NCBI RefSeq assembly: GCF_003014755.1 | Contig: NZ_PYAW01000006.1 | Location: 62,001-126,000 of the forward strand | Length of the DNA: 64,000 nt | Source of the DNA: Chitinophaga niastensis | GTDB lineage: Bacteria > Bacteroidota > Bacteroidia > Chitinophagales > Chitinophagaceae | Direction: 5' to 3' | Shown here: in pieces, positions 11,901 to 17,084 of the stretch | Numbering within the stretch: position 1 is the first letter of the stretch | Layout of the letters: each line of letters begins with the position of its first letter | The notes under the pieces: model-generated | Seen by the model: the letters and a program-made list of their open reading frames with translations, nothing else | Told to the model about the DNA's origin: nothing | Databases searched by the model: none | Translations under genes and position numbers: made by a program

Positions 11901-13176
11901 GCCTGATGGAACGATTGCATATATAGGAAGGGAAGATGATCAGGTAAAGATCCGGGGACACCGCATAGAACCAGGGGAAATAGAAAGTGTGTTGCGGCAA
12001 TATGATGCAGTGAGCCAGGCAGTGGTATTGGTGTCTGAAGTGCATAAAGGGGAAAAACGATTGATAGCTTATGTAGTACCCGGTATGCATTTTAACAGAA
12101 CGGAACTGATAGCTCATCTGCAGCAACAGCTACCAGAGTATATGATACCCGCTCTGTTGGTAGAATTAGCGCAGTTGCCATTAACCGCTAATGGTAAAAT
12201 TGACAGAAAATCTTTGCCCGATCCTGATGCAGGTACCGCTTTCATAAATACGTATATGCCTCCCCGTAATGAAGTTGAGCAGGTATTAGCCAGCTTGTGG
12301 CAAGAAATGCTGGAGGTAGAGCGGGTGGGTATTCATGATAATTTCTTTTCTCTGGGAGGGCATTCCTTAAAAGCTATAGCGGTGATGGCAAAAATCAATC
12401 AACTGCTTCATGTAAAGATCACTGTACTTGATTTGTTCAGACATCCGGTGTTGGCAGATCTGGCTGCACTATTGCAGGCATCCAACCTGGACTTGCAGCA
12501 CCAGCATTTTGACTTGCTGAATGGAGAAAAAGATAAAAATATAATCCTATTTCCTCCCGGAACAGGACAGGGACTGGTGTACAGGCCGTTGGCAGCAATG
12601 ATTTCATCACATGCCATGTACAGCTTTAATTATATTGAAACGGATGACAGGTTGGATACTTATATAGCATTGATAGAAAAAGTGCAGCAGGAGGGTCCTT
12701 ATATTCTTTTTGGGTATTCTTCCGGTGGTAATCTGGCATTTGAAGTGGCGAAGGCATTGATTGGTAAAGGACACCAGGTATCTGATATCATCATGCTCGA
12801 TGCAAAGAGAAAAGCAGCTAAGCTGGATGTGAAGGGAAGTGATAAAGGAGAACTTAGATGGGGCATTGAAAATCTGTTGTTGAATCAGTATGAAGCCACA
12901 GCGGTGAATGAAGCATTGATTGATAAACTGGCAGATGATGCAGCTGCCTATTTTAAATACTATGCAGCAACAATTAACGATGGTACTATATCCGCTAATA
13001 TCCATGTAATCAAAAATGGGGAGGATAACACCTTACATGACTGGGAGCATTCCACTACAGGAAGCTGTATAACGTATAATGGTAAAGGGCCTCATATTGA
13101 TATGCTTTTACCAGGTGAAAACCTGACGTATAATGCGGCTATTATTATGAAAATACTGGAAGATATATCCGATTAA
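1..13176 (+). CDS. Non-ribosomal peptide synthetase, C-terminal part (5' end outside window)
   Basis: The frame is open from base 1, so the gene is 5'-truncated by the window; a TTG at 22 is not a real start. Counting residues from base 1 (4,391 visible), the domains read: T (1-60, Ser26 in GGDS), E (80-505, HHLAVDG), C (545-975, HHILFDGWS), A (1000-1490), T (1510-1580), E (1598-2025), C (2060-2490), A (2510-3010), T (3028-3100, GGHSLL), C (3120-3550, HHIVSDGWS), A (3565-4065), T (4085-4155), TE (4175-4385, GYSSG with Ser4240 and a late His in GPHIDML). Pocket residues in GrsA numbering read DVWHLSLVDK (Ser), DATKVGEVGK (Asn, less likely Asp) and DAFWLGGTFK (Val). By family knowledge the first two C domains, each after an E domain, should be DCL-type and the last LCL-type. 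The predicted released end is D-X, D-Ser, L-Asn, L-Val, freed by hydrolysis or cyclisation. Domain borders are approximate; the product is unknown. Confidence 0.97.
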   Translation, partial: VNIWQDLLGISRIGIHDNFFELGGDSIVTIQAVSRAKRSGYELQPRDLFTCQTIERLAALLEAKRGHAISGEQELLSGKSGLLPIQQAYFEGGGSAANFFNQSILLTVNKNITASALSEAITQLLRYHDALRFVYTGVDNAWEQAYGAYEGKLDIVDLQSVASYKLADQITAAANSYQESLDIVAGILMRAVLMLTPAAETHNRLLLVIHHLAVDGVSWRILLDDLQLLLNGGHLSVQKGTSYRQWYEVLSAYSLRQRLLKQAPYWQQLSARYIPLRTDTAYEGAITASDMRSYEVHLNTLLTKQLLQDTAAAYHTGINDLLLCALALTLSAWNHTPDIVIGLEGHGREELTPGIDLSRTVGWFTSLYPVLLHVAASSSIGDQLVEVKEQLRRVPDKGIGYGVLRYINKTAALQGKVPWDIVFNYLGQLDHVVNDDAHFHFATESSGAGTGTDFPVRDRLVVNGIVQDGELVLGWTYSSRHYQPERIVRLATDYLSHLEELITHCVSQTMEVHTPSDYGVGEEISMSELNTFLSVTDKHGLRAAQIAGLYRLSGLQAGMLFHGLYATESGVYMEQLTCELKNVSVAAFRDSWSRLLNQHSILRSAFYHDAFSIPVQCVYKEVTLPFTILDYRHLNAEEQTTALAAFELADRRQGFDFTSPCLMRVSLLQLEDDRYQLLWSFHHILFDGWSMPVLMEELLGIYEKIVQGQPLPPVAADHYEDYIRYLEQQDKEAATLYWQRYLADVTAGSLLPFVVTSDDRNKGIGVYYTLSIYLSSDISQQLTQYAQRHRITLNTVMQGAWAYLLSCYTGREDVTYGTIVSGRPDDLPGIEKRVGLYINTLPLHTRVTAESRIGEWLEQLQTEQLQSREYQYTPLAAIRRWSSVTEELFDSLLMFENYPVSKVLASQSWQLQVDKVVTHEQANYPLTILIVEGEEINIRFDYNSGLLPVTTVQAIAAHFEQVLLQLLTHESGCLADLSVLTIAERHQLLHSFNDTESDYPADKTIIDLFKAQVLRTPDTVAVVYEDQSLTYKELDERSSQLAHYLRSQGVHTETLVPVCLERSLEMMTGILGILKAGGAYVPIDPEYPADRISYILADIGADIMLAGAGCPPLSDQYNIIRLEEDQHIITTYPVTSPDIDLCASQLAYVIYTSGSTGKPKGVMNEHGGVVNRLLWAQDYFQLNAADAVLQKTTFCFDVSVWELFWPLIAGARVVFAAPGGQKDADYLKRMIAAHGITTIHFVPSMLSAFLEEVLTGDAAPLKRLLCSGEALKLQQVKDVKEKLPHVTLFNLYGPTEAAVDVTCWQAPADISGLHTVPIGTPVANTQLYILDKRGNPVPVGVTGELYIGGIQVARGYLNRSELTAEKFVHHSFDNKTTRLYRTGDLARWLPDGTIIYLGRIDDQVKIRGYRIELGEIEHSLQQSEYVSQAVVVAQADHQGQQRLIGYMVPRGNFDKQEILAYLKTILPEYMVPGILIALAEIPLTINGKVDRKSLPDPDAASLLSNTYMPPRNETEKALVSIWQELLGLPRVGIHDNFFELGGDSIITIQAVSRAKRSGYELQPRDLFTHQTIAGLAAILDLKKVQAISGEQHLLTGKSGLLPLQQSFFETSTAAINHFNQGILMVVDKNVDALALSAAVTQLMQYHDALRFIYTRVDNAWEQAYGTYEGKLETVDLQAVASYELADQITAAASRYQESLDIESGILLRAALMLTPAAETHNRLLLVIHHLAVDGVSWRILLDDLQLLLDGANLSARKGTSYRQWYEVLLTYSLRQRLLSQEPYWKRVVDHYIPLRTDIVYEDTVTAADMQYYAVRLNAFQTKQLLQDTSAAYHTGINDLLLCALALTLSAWNNVSAVVIGVEGHGREDMGSGIDLTRTVGWFTSLYPVLLQLPAGSSISDLLVTVKEQLRQVPDKGIGYGVLKYINKSAALSGKAPWDILFNYLGQLDHMVSDDGHFHFATESSGATAGADFPVKDLISVNTIIRDGELVVGWTYSSRHYQPESIVTMATDYLSHLQELITHCISQSASLFTPADYGVGKEISMQELNTFLSVADERGVRADQVTGLYRLSGLQEGMLFHGLYAEQSGVYMEQIVCELKNLSVAVFRDSWNELVRRHSILRTAFYANVFSIPVQCVYKEVTLPFTVLDYRHMSEAEQTAVLHAFELADRRQGFDFTASCLMRISLLQLSDDRYQLLWSFHHILFDGWSMPVLMGALLGIYEVLMLGLPLTSVKEDCYEDYIRCLERQDKEAATLYWQRYLADVTQGSLLPFITADNERNKGIGRFQHELLHLNAAVSEQLTQYAQRQRITLNTIMQGAWAYLLSHYTAREEVTYGVIVSGRPDDLANVEQRVGLYINTLPLHTRVTRETLIVEWLQQLQTAQLQSREYQYTQLATIRQWSGVTEELFDSLLVFENYPVSKVLASKVWQLQVDKMVTHEQTNYPLTIVVVDGQEVYIRFDYNSTLLSATAVQAIAGHFEQVLLQLMAHGRLADISFLTAAERHQLINTFNDTTKAYPENKTVISLFAEQVFRIPGTVAVVSSTLSLSYQELDARSNQMAQYLRSKGVTTGALVPVCIERSPEMMIGILGILKAGAAYIPIDPEYPAERISFMLKDTAAKIIVSSRGCQSVLPAAVAVHIVLVDTAEMSGCAELPLPAVASPGDPAYIIYTSGSTGKPKGVIISHGSLVNYLLNSKAEYITETDTRSGSFMHFSYSFDASLTAMFMPLLNGRSVVISGGQQAAIFDDPLLWKYAPYDFIKLTPAHLPLLEEAMRKVPGGYLTKKLVLGGEALRVSHIQFLYDQGIEMDIINEYGPTEATVGCSTWWFNTREPAPPSGKSIPVGRPLSNVQMYIIDVDGHPAPVGVMGEICIAGAGLALGYLNRYELTAEKFIANLFSGEAGARMYRTGDLGRWLPDGVIEYAGRIDDQVKIRGYRIELGEIENVLQECEGVSQGVVLAPVGPLGDKRLVAYVVPDGHFDSANIQMYLKERLPEYMVPSLLVALEQLPLTTNGKVDRKSLLEMDNSMFERTAYIPPRNETEEMLAEIWQELLEVDRVGVHDSFFELGGHSLLAMRLISLLRKRLHKEVSLDAIFVHVRLADLALYIRQEAPAVSLPAITAGVRPPRIPLSYSQERLWFIDQLGGSVAYHIPAILKLKGELNVAALIYAFKNIVARHEVLRTVIVQEDGIAYQQVKDGEQWILNEVAAADWKDDAAALRSQIQLLIDAPFDLSADMLLRAHLIRLEDTAHILLVNMHHIVSDGWSTGIIVREFFELYNSYMAGGEPQLPVLPIQYADYAIWQRSYLSGKVLSAHLDYWSDKLSGVGALQLPVDDPRPAVQSVHGAACHFQIKKELYTGLQELSQQQGATLFMTLLAVFKVLLYRYSGQEDICVGSPLAGRMHQETEGLIGFFINTVALRSDLRNNPTFTVLLAQVKDTTLSAWEHQGVSFEKVVDAVVKERDMSRHPLFQVMFDLQQTLKMEAQELKGLELHPEAPELSHAKFDLTFSIQEQREGLAVSVVYCTDLYQETTIARMFSNYEQLLAAVVKNPAEQIRSLQLLDKTAEEQLLTTFNDTVAAYPKDKTIIALFAEQVFRTPDAAALVSEGQSLTYRELDARSGQLAHYLRSKGIAGEILVPVFMERSIEMMLAILGILKAGGAYVPVDPGYPAERISFMLSDCNSPLVITTAMYADQLSAAGSQVKLICLDDLPVLLSELPVTPLDNALSTDNLAYVMYTSGSTGQPKGVMVTHGNVVSLVRGVHYVAFSETDILLSTGSPSFDATTFEYWGMLLNGGQLILCEEHNLLDPVFLKKEIQERRVNKMWFTAGWFNQLVDTDITVFESLSTILTGGEKLSEGHVLKLRQQYPSIVIINGYGPTENTTFSLTYQIPAKYFNDNIPIGCPLSNRYAYILDEQQQLVPVGVAGEIYVGGAGLSRGYLNRPELTAEKFVAHPFSSQPYERLYRTGDLGKWLPDGTIAYIGREDDQVKIRGHRIEPGEIESVLRQYDAVSQAVVLVSEVHKGEKRLIAYVVPGMHFNRTELIAHLQQQLPEYMIPALLVELAQLPLTANGKIDRKSLPDPDAGTAFINTYMPPRNEVEQVLASLWQEMLEVERVGIHDNFFSLGGHSLKAIAVMAKINQLLHVKITVLDLFRHPVLADLAALLQASNLDLQHQHFDLLNGEKDKNIILFPPGTGQGLVYRPLAAMISSHAMYSFNYIETDDRLDTYIALIEKVQQEGPYILFGYSSGGNLAFEVAKALIGKGHQVSDIIMLDAKRKAAKLDVKGSDKGELRWGIENLLLNQYEATAVNEALIDKLADDAAAYFKYYAATINDGTISANIHVIKNGEDNTLHDWEHSTTGSCITYNGKGPHIDMLLPGENLTYNAAIIMKILEDISD
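4555..7521 (+). repeat. T-E-C block, copy 2 of an intragenic NRPS duplication
   Basis: Second copy of the T-E-C block. Collinearity shifts by only two codons, near the C-to-A linker (FNDT at 2974 versus 7522). Beyond that the A-domain cores differ strongly (Ser-type versus Asn-type pockets), while the A-domain edges (FNDT start, RIDDQVKIRGYRIELGEIE end) are again alike. Confidence 0.9.
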
Positions 13177-13240
13177 TAATACCTGTCAACGTAAAGAGAA
13201 CAGGTAGTACTTTCTGTACCACAGGGATCACATCAAAGAA

Positions 13241-13296
13241 ACAAGCACTTTAAAGCCGCATAGATCGTACGATCTATGCGGCTTTAAAGTGCTTGT
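13241..13296. terminator. Perfect 56-bp palindrome between convergent genes
   Basis: Two 28-bp arms are exact reverse complements with no spacer. It sits 64 bp after the NRPS stop and 32 bp before the stop of the convergent minus-strand gene, so a bidirectional terminator is the simplest reading. No clear T-run follows on either strand. Confidence 0.65.
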
Positions 13297-13328
13297 GGCA
13301 TTAAGTCAGATCAACTTAAACCAAATAT

Positions 13329-13805
13329 CTAGTTGAATTTAAAGACCGCTAAAATAATAATCACAAAGAATATCCCCATCTGCACCAGGTAAAATGTTTT
13401 AAGATGCAGTATTGTTCCCTTTATTTGTTCATGAAGATTTGAGCTGTTTCCATCAATGTTCTTTTTTAGTTTTGATTCCTGTCTGCCCTTTACTAAAAAA
13501 CCATTCAGAATAAGCATAAGAATGAGCATCAGTTTAATTTTGAACCAAATTTGGTGGGCAAAAACGCCCCCGGTACTGAACATTAAACCTATTCCTGAAA
13601 CGATCAGGAGTGCCGCGCCGATACCTAAAAGAACGGAGAGTTTTGTCATTAGATCCAATAAGTTCAACGATCCTTCTTTTTCCTGTTCAAACCGTTTTGA
13701 AAAAGTTTTGAAGGTAATATAATCTGCAACTGTAGTCCCTGCCATTAAAGTTAATCCTGTCAGGTGTAGGATCAGAAAAATTTGGAATAAAATCAATGTG
13801 CTCAT
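13329..13805 (-). CDS. Small four-helix integral membrane protein
   Basis: A 158-aa protein if started at the ATG at 13805 (MSTLILFQIF). A 44-residue upstream extension is open but polar, runs back into the upstream gene and lacks membrane character, so I reject it. Four hydrophobic segments are visible (about residues 4-28, 60-80, 95-112 and 138-156), with a charged cytoplasmic-looking loop after helix 1. The layout resembles DUF2214/CopD-like small membrane proteins, but I do not recognise a specific family with certainty. It lies 20 bp after the DUF4267 gene on the same strand, so the two are probably co-transcribed, ending at the palindrome at 13241. Confidence 0.7.
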   Translation of the reverse strand: MSTLILFQIFLILHLTGLTLMAGTTVADYITFKTFSKRFEQEKEGSLNLLDLMTKLSVLLGIGAALLIVSGIGLMFSTGGVFAHQIWFKIKLMLILMLILNGFLVKGRQESKLKKNIDGNSSNLHEQIKGTILHLKTFYLVQMGIFFVIIILAVFKFN

Positions 13806-13825
13806 ATTCAAAGTAGGTTTAATGG

Positions 13826-14230
13826 TTAATTCCTGAAAAGTAAAAAGCTGGTTATCATCATGTATACCGCGGTTAAGCCGTGGATCAGCAGGTGCTGTAT
13901 ATCTAAAGGGCCATTTGTTGCAAAAACGATCAGGCAATCGGTAGCCGGTATAATGATGGCAGCGGTGAATACCCAGGCAGCAGCTCTCCGCATCTTTAAT
14001 ATTAAAAGCGGTAAAAGTACCAGTCCCGAGAAGATGTCACGTATTCCTTTTATCCTGCCAAAAGCGATATCATTGGTATTGGAGAAGGGGATGCCAAAAT
14101 CGGTCGCGCCCAAATTGGGGCTGATGAGGAATTTGGCGCCTACAAAAATAATTCCCAGGGCAATCAGCATGGTCATCCAGAAGGATACAGACCGGACACC
14201 CCATTGGTTAATCTCTTTAGTTGTTTTCAT
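13826..14230 (-). CDS. DUF4267-family membrane protein
   Basis: A 134-aa protein with four predicted membrane helices (about residues 18-36, 67-80, 86-104 and 112-131). The GRIKGIRDIFSGL stretch between helices 1 and 2 is the sort of conserved feature seen in DUF4267 proteins, whose function is not established. It is the first gene of a two-gene minus-strand unit and faces away from the glycosyltransferase operon. An overlapping 150-codon frame on the other strand is judged a shadow because it has no recognisable domain. Confidence 0.75.
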   Translation of the reverse strand: MKTTKEINQWGVRSVSFWMTMLIALGIIFVGAKFLISPNLGATDFGIPFSNTNDIAFGRIKGIRDIFSGLVLLPLLILKMRRAAAWVFTAAIIIPATDCLIVFATNGPLDIQHLLIHGLTAVYMMITSFLLFRN

Positions 14231-14295
14231 GTGCTGTTATATTTTAACAGCACAAAAATCTATAATAAATATTTTCTGTTCATGCACCCAGGTTA

Positions 14296-14375
14296 ATAAA
14301 TGCTTTGATTAAAATAAAAAGGACAAAACGGGTTTATCCCTGTTTTGTCCTTTTTATTTTAATCAAAGCATTTAT
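14296..14375. repeat. 34-bp inverted repeat (long hairpin) in a divergent intergenic region
   Basis: Arms 14296-14329 and 14342-14375 are exact reverse complements separated by 12 bp. The inner GGG/CCC can extend the stem past a one-base bulge. It lies between two genes that point away from each other, where a terminator has no obvious client. Both flanks carry A/T runs. Confidence 0.85.
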
Positions 14376-14490
14376 ATATTGATAGCCTTGCCCGCTTGCG
14401 ATCAGGTAAGCATCCTTTAGCGTCTCCGAATAGGTTGGGTGATGCATACCGGCCCCATCAATCCTGCGGAAAAGGAATGCCGGCTATTTT
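14334..14490 (-). pseudogene. Possible decayed coding remnant next to the long hairpin
   Basis: On the minus strand an open stretch of about 50 codons enters the hairpin's right arm and ends at a TAA at 14334. It reads like real protein (for example GMHHPTYSETLKDAYLIASG) but has no plausible start and a stop immediately upstream. A second short protein-like stretch lies further upstream in the same frame. I cannot name the family. The remainder of the 14376-14776 gap shows no gene. Confidence 0.25.
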
Positions 14491-14739
14491 TTTGTTGGCT
14501 GGTAGCAGCGCAGCATCGCCCCTAAGTCGGGCGTTTGGGTTTTAACAAGCTTAAACCCTTTGGTGTGCATTCCCAGCGGTTAACAGGAGCATTGAAGGGA
14601 ACTATTTTAAAAAATTGCACCTATAAAGCCTTTGTTCTATTGCAATTGTTCAAAATTATCAGCTAAATTTAACCTTTAACATCATTTTAATCTAAATGCT
14701 GGATTTTACGGGGTTATTAATTAATCGGTGTGAATAATT

Positions 14740-14761
14740 AAAATACCACTAAAATACCACT
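14740..14761 (+). repeat. Two tandem copies of an 11-mer just upstream of the glycosyltransferase
   Basis: The unit aaaataccact occurs twice head to tail, ending 15 bp before the ATG at 14777. A purine-rich gaaaggaaa lies between repeat and start and could act as a ribosome binding site. The repeat may be a regulator site or simple slippage; nothing else supports either reading. Confidence 0.5.
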
Positions 14762-14776
14762 AATTCTGAAAGGAAA

Positions 14777-15652
14777 ATGCGTACGGCTCATCTGATTCTA
14801 ACTTACACGGACCCTAAACTAACTGAAAGGATGATCAAAAGGTTATCCCACAAAAATTTTGACTTTTATATACATGTAGATAAGAAATGCGATATTGAAC
14901 CACATTTGTTTTTAAAAGCATTACCCAATGTTTATTTCATCAAAAAGAGGATGGATGTTAAATGGGCCGGATTCAGCACCGTACTTACAACTTTTGAATG
15001 CATTAAAGAGATCGTAGCTACCGGAATTCAGTACGACTTTATCAACTTCCTGAGCGGGCAAGATTATCCGATCAAATCAGCTACCTTTATTAATGATTTC
15101 CTTTCTATGAATATCGGGAGAGAGTTTTTGAGCTATCGTGATATAAAAAACGATTGGACAGAGGACTTGATAAGAATGGAGAAATATTACTTTTCAGATT
15201 ATAATTTCATTGGAAAATATTGGCTGCAACACCTGGTCAATAAAATTTTTCCAAAGAGAAACATGCCTTATGGGTTACATCCTTATGGTAAATCAATGTT
15301 CTGGATGTTAAGTCCTGAAGCTGCTTTGTACGTAGTTAACAAAGTGAGTCATGACAAAAAACTAAGGCGTTTCTTTTCTTTATGCTGGGCGAGTGACGAA
15401 TTCGTTTTTCAAACCATTCTGCTAAATTCGGATTATAAAGATAAAGTCATTAATAATAATTACCGCTATATTGATTGGTCGGCGGGTGGGGCTAACCCGA
15501 AAGTATTGAATGAGAGCGATGCTGAAAATATTGTAAACTCCAATATGCTTTTTGCAAGAAAATTTGATATGATTAATAGCCCCGGAATACTTGATTTAAT
15601 TGATGAATACTTACTTGTAAATGGCGAATTTAATCAGCATACAGACGTTTAA
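14777..15652 (+). CDS. GT14-family (core-2/I-branching type) glycosyltransferase
   Basis: A 291-aa enzyme of the beta-1,6-N-acetylglucosaminyltransferase/xylosyltransferase type. The family-typical features are an N-terminal AHLILTYTDP strand, FYIHVDKK near residue 32, WAGFSTV near residue 72, and NFLSGQDYPIKS near residue 97, the most diagnostic stretch of GT14. No signal peptide or membrane helix is visible, so it is probably cytosolic or peripheral. It is the first gene of an operon and overlaps the next gene by 32 bp, suggesting translational coupling. Bacterial members usually act on surface polysaccharides; its donor here could be the amino sugar made by the next two genes, but that is inference. 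Confidence 0.88.
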   Translation: MRTAHLILTYTDPKLTERMIKRLSHKNFDFYIHVDKKCDIEPHLFLKALPNVYFIKKRMDVKWAGFSTVLTTFECIKEIVATGIQYDFINFLSGQDYPIKSATFINDFLSMNIGREFLSYRDIKNDWTEDLIRMEKYYFSDYNFIGKYWLQHLVNKIFPKRNMPYGLHPYGKSMFWMLSPEAALYVVNKVSHDKKLRRFFSLCWASDEFVFQTILLNSDYKDKVINNNYRYIDWSAGGANPKVLNESDAENIVNSNMLFARKFDMINSPGILDLIDEYLLVNGEFNQHTDV

Positions 15653-15992
15653 AGACACTAGGGGAACACTAACGGTGTTGGATCACGTAGTACCCTTTGA
15701 AATCAAAAGGGTATTTTATATCTATTCAGTGGATAATACAGATCGCGGCGGCCACAGGCACCATGAAACCCGTCAGGCTGCTATTTGTATTAAAGGCTCT
15801 TGTAAAATAACCAACAACAACAGCAAAGTAACAGAGGTGTTTGATTTAGACAGCCCTGAAAAATGCTTGTTGTTAATGCCTGAGGACTGGCATGTGATGC
15901 ATGACTTCTCAACGGATGCAATTCTTTTGGTACTGGCGTCTACCGAATTCGATCCCAAAGATTATATATACGAGCCATATGATACCATATGA
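15621..15992 (+). CDS. dTDP-4-oxo-6-deoxyglucose 3,4-ketoisomerase (FdtA/QdtA-type cupin)
   Basis: A 123-aa single-domain cupin of the WxcM-like family. It shifts the keto group of dTDP-4-keto-6-deoxy-D-glucose from C4 to C3, preparing the sugar for amination. Visible signatures are DTRGTLTVLD near residue 13, RVFYIYSV near 30, and the GGHRHHETRQAA active-site block near residues 43-54. The start at 15621 gives the usual family length and N-terminus despite overlapping the upstream gene by 32 bp. FdtA (galacto) and QdtA (gluco) products cannot be told apart by eye. The aminotransferase gene follows with a 14-bp overlap. Confidence 0.9.
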   Translation: MANLISIQTFKDTRGTLTVLDHVVPFEIKRVFYIYSVDNTDRGGHRHHETRQAAICIKGSCKITNNNSKVTEVFDLDSPEKCLLLMPEDWHVMHDFSTDAILLVLASTEFDPKDYIYEPYDTI

Positions 15993-17064
15993 GAATCTGA
16001 AAACACTTAATCATCCTTTTGAAGAACAATTAAAAAATAAGTTTGCCCTTTTCCTGGATAAAGGCTGGTATATCCTGGGAGCAGAGGTTGCTTTATTTGA
16101 ACGGGAATTTGCGGACTATCACCAGGAGAAATATGTTGTTGGTGTTGCCAACGGCCTTGATGCCCTTATCCTTTCTCTGCAGTGTTGTGGTTTTAAAAGA
16201 GGAGACGAGGTGATTGTACCTTCCAATACCTATATCGCAACGATTCTTTCCATTATACACTGTGGTTTGGTGCCTGTTTTGGTTGAACCGGACAGCAGCA
16301 CCTATAATATAGATCCTAAGGCTATACTACAGTCGCTTACCGAAAAAACGGTGGCCATCATGGTTGTTCATTTATACGGACAATGTTGCGAAATGGATCC
16401 TATAATGGAAATCGCCGTTCATCACCAGCTTAAAGTAATTGAAGATTGTGCCCAGGCACATGGCGCAAAATATAAAAACAAACTGGCCGGAACATTTGGT
16501 GATTTTGGTGCCTTTAGTTTCTATCCAACAAAAAACCTGGGTGCACTTGGTGATGCCGGCGCAATTATCTGTAAATCAGAAACAGATTATTTGAAGCTGA
16601 AACAATTAAGAAATTATGGTTCGGAAAAAAAATATCATAATGGCGTGATCGGGTATAATTCCAGGCTGGATGAGTTACAGGCATCTTTTTTAAGAATTAA
16701 GCTGCCTCACCTTGATGAGATCAATCGGCATAAAAGAAAGCTGGCGTCTGTTTATAATGCTTATTTAAACGATTCCTTCATAAAGCCCAGGGAGGACACT
16801 GATTTTTATAGTGTTTACCATATTTATAATATCCTGCATCCGGAAAGAGATAAATTGAAACATTATTTATTAGAAAACAATATTGTTACTGAAATTCATT
16901 ACCCGGTAGCACCACAAGATCAACCGGCACTAAAAGGCTATTTAACCGGCTATGATTATCCAATTTCCGCAAAAATTCATCAGCGCACATTAAGTCTGCC
17001 TTGTTCTTTTATTCATACAGAAGATGAAATTTTTCATGTCATAGAGATTTTGAATAAGTTCTGA
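15979..17064 (+). CDS. dTDP-3-amino-3,6-dideoxyhexose transaminase (FdtB/QdtB-type, DegT/DnrJ/EryC1 family)
   Basis: A 361-aa PLP enzyme from the ATG at 15979 (MIPYENLKTL). A longer open frame back to 15901 lies inside the upstream gene and is not homologous-looking. It transfers an amino group to C3 of the 3-keto sugar made by the upstream isomerase. The PLP lysine lies in FSFYPTKNLGALGDAG; VEDCAQAHG-type residues (IEDCAQAHGA) that hold the cofactor precede it, and the GYNSRLDELQA motif of the family follows. Together with the isomerase it would give dTDP-Fuc3N or dTDP-Qui3N. RmlA/RmlB and an N-acyltransferase are not in the window. Confidence 0.9.
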   Translation: MIPYENLKTLNHPFEEQLKNKFALFLDKGWYILGAEVALFEREFADYHQEKYVVGVANGLDALILSLQCCGFKRGDEVIVPSNTYIATILSIIHCGLVPVLVEPDSSTYNIDPKAILQSLTEKTVAIMVVHLYGQCCEMDPIMEIAVHHQLKVIEDCAQAHGAKYKNKLAGTFGDFGAFSFYPTKNLGALGDAGAIICKSETDYLKLKQLRNYGSEKKYHNGVIGYNSRLDELQASFLRIKLPHLDEINRHKRKLASVYNAYLNDSFIKPREDTDFYSVYHIYNILHPERDKLKHYLLENNIVTEIHYPVAPQDQPALKGYLTGYDYPISAKIHQRTLSLPCSFIHTEDEIFHVIEILNKF

Positions 17065-17084
17065 TTATAAAAATCCAATGAATT

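Noticed and set aside
13806..13937. 44-residue N-terminal extension of the small membrane protein
   Set aside because: It overlaps the DUF4267 gene, is polar, and the ATG at 13805 starts directly before a membrane helix.
13860..14312. 150-codon plus-strand frame
   Set aside because: It lies opposite the DUF4267 gene, whose protein has clear membrane helices and family features.
14296..14375. Terminal inverted repeats of an insertion sequence
   Set aside because: The arms are only 12 bp apart, and there is no transposase or target duplication.
15901..15978. Longer aminotransferase start
   Set aside because: The extra 26 residues overlap the isomerase gene and do not resemble the family N-terminus.
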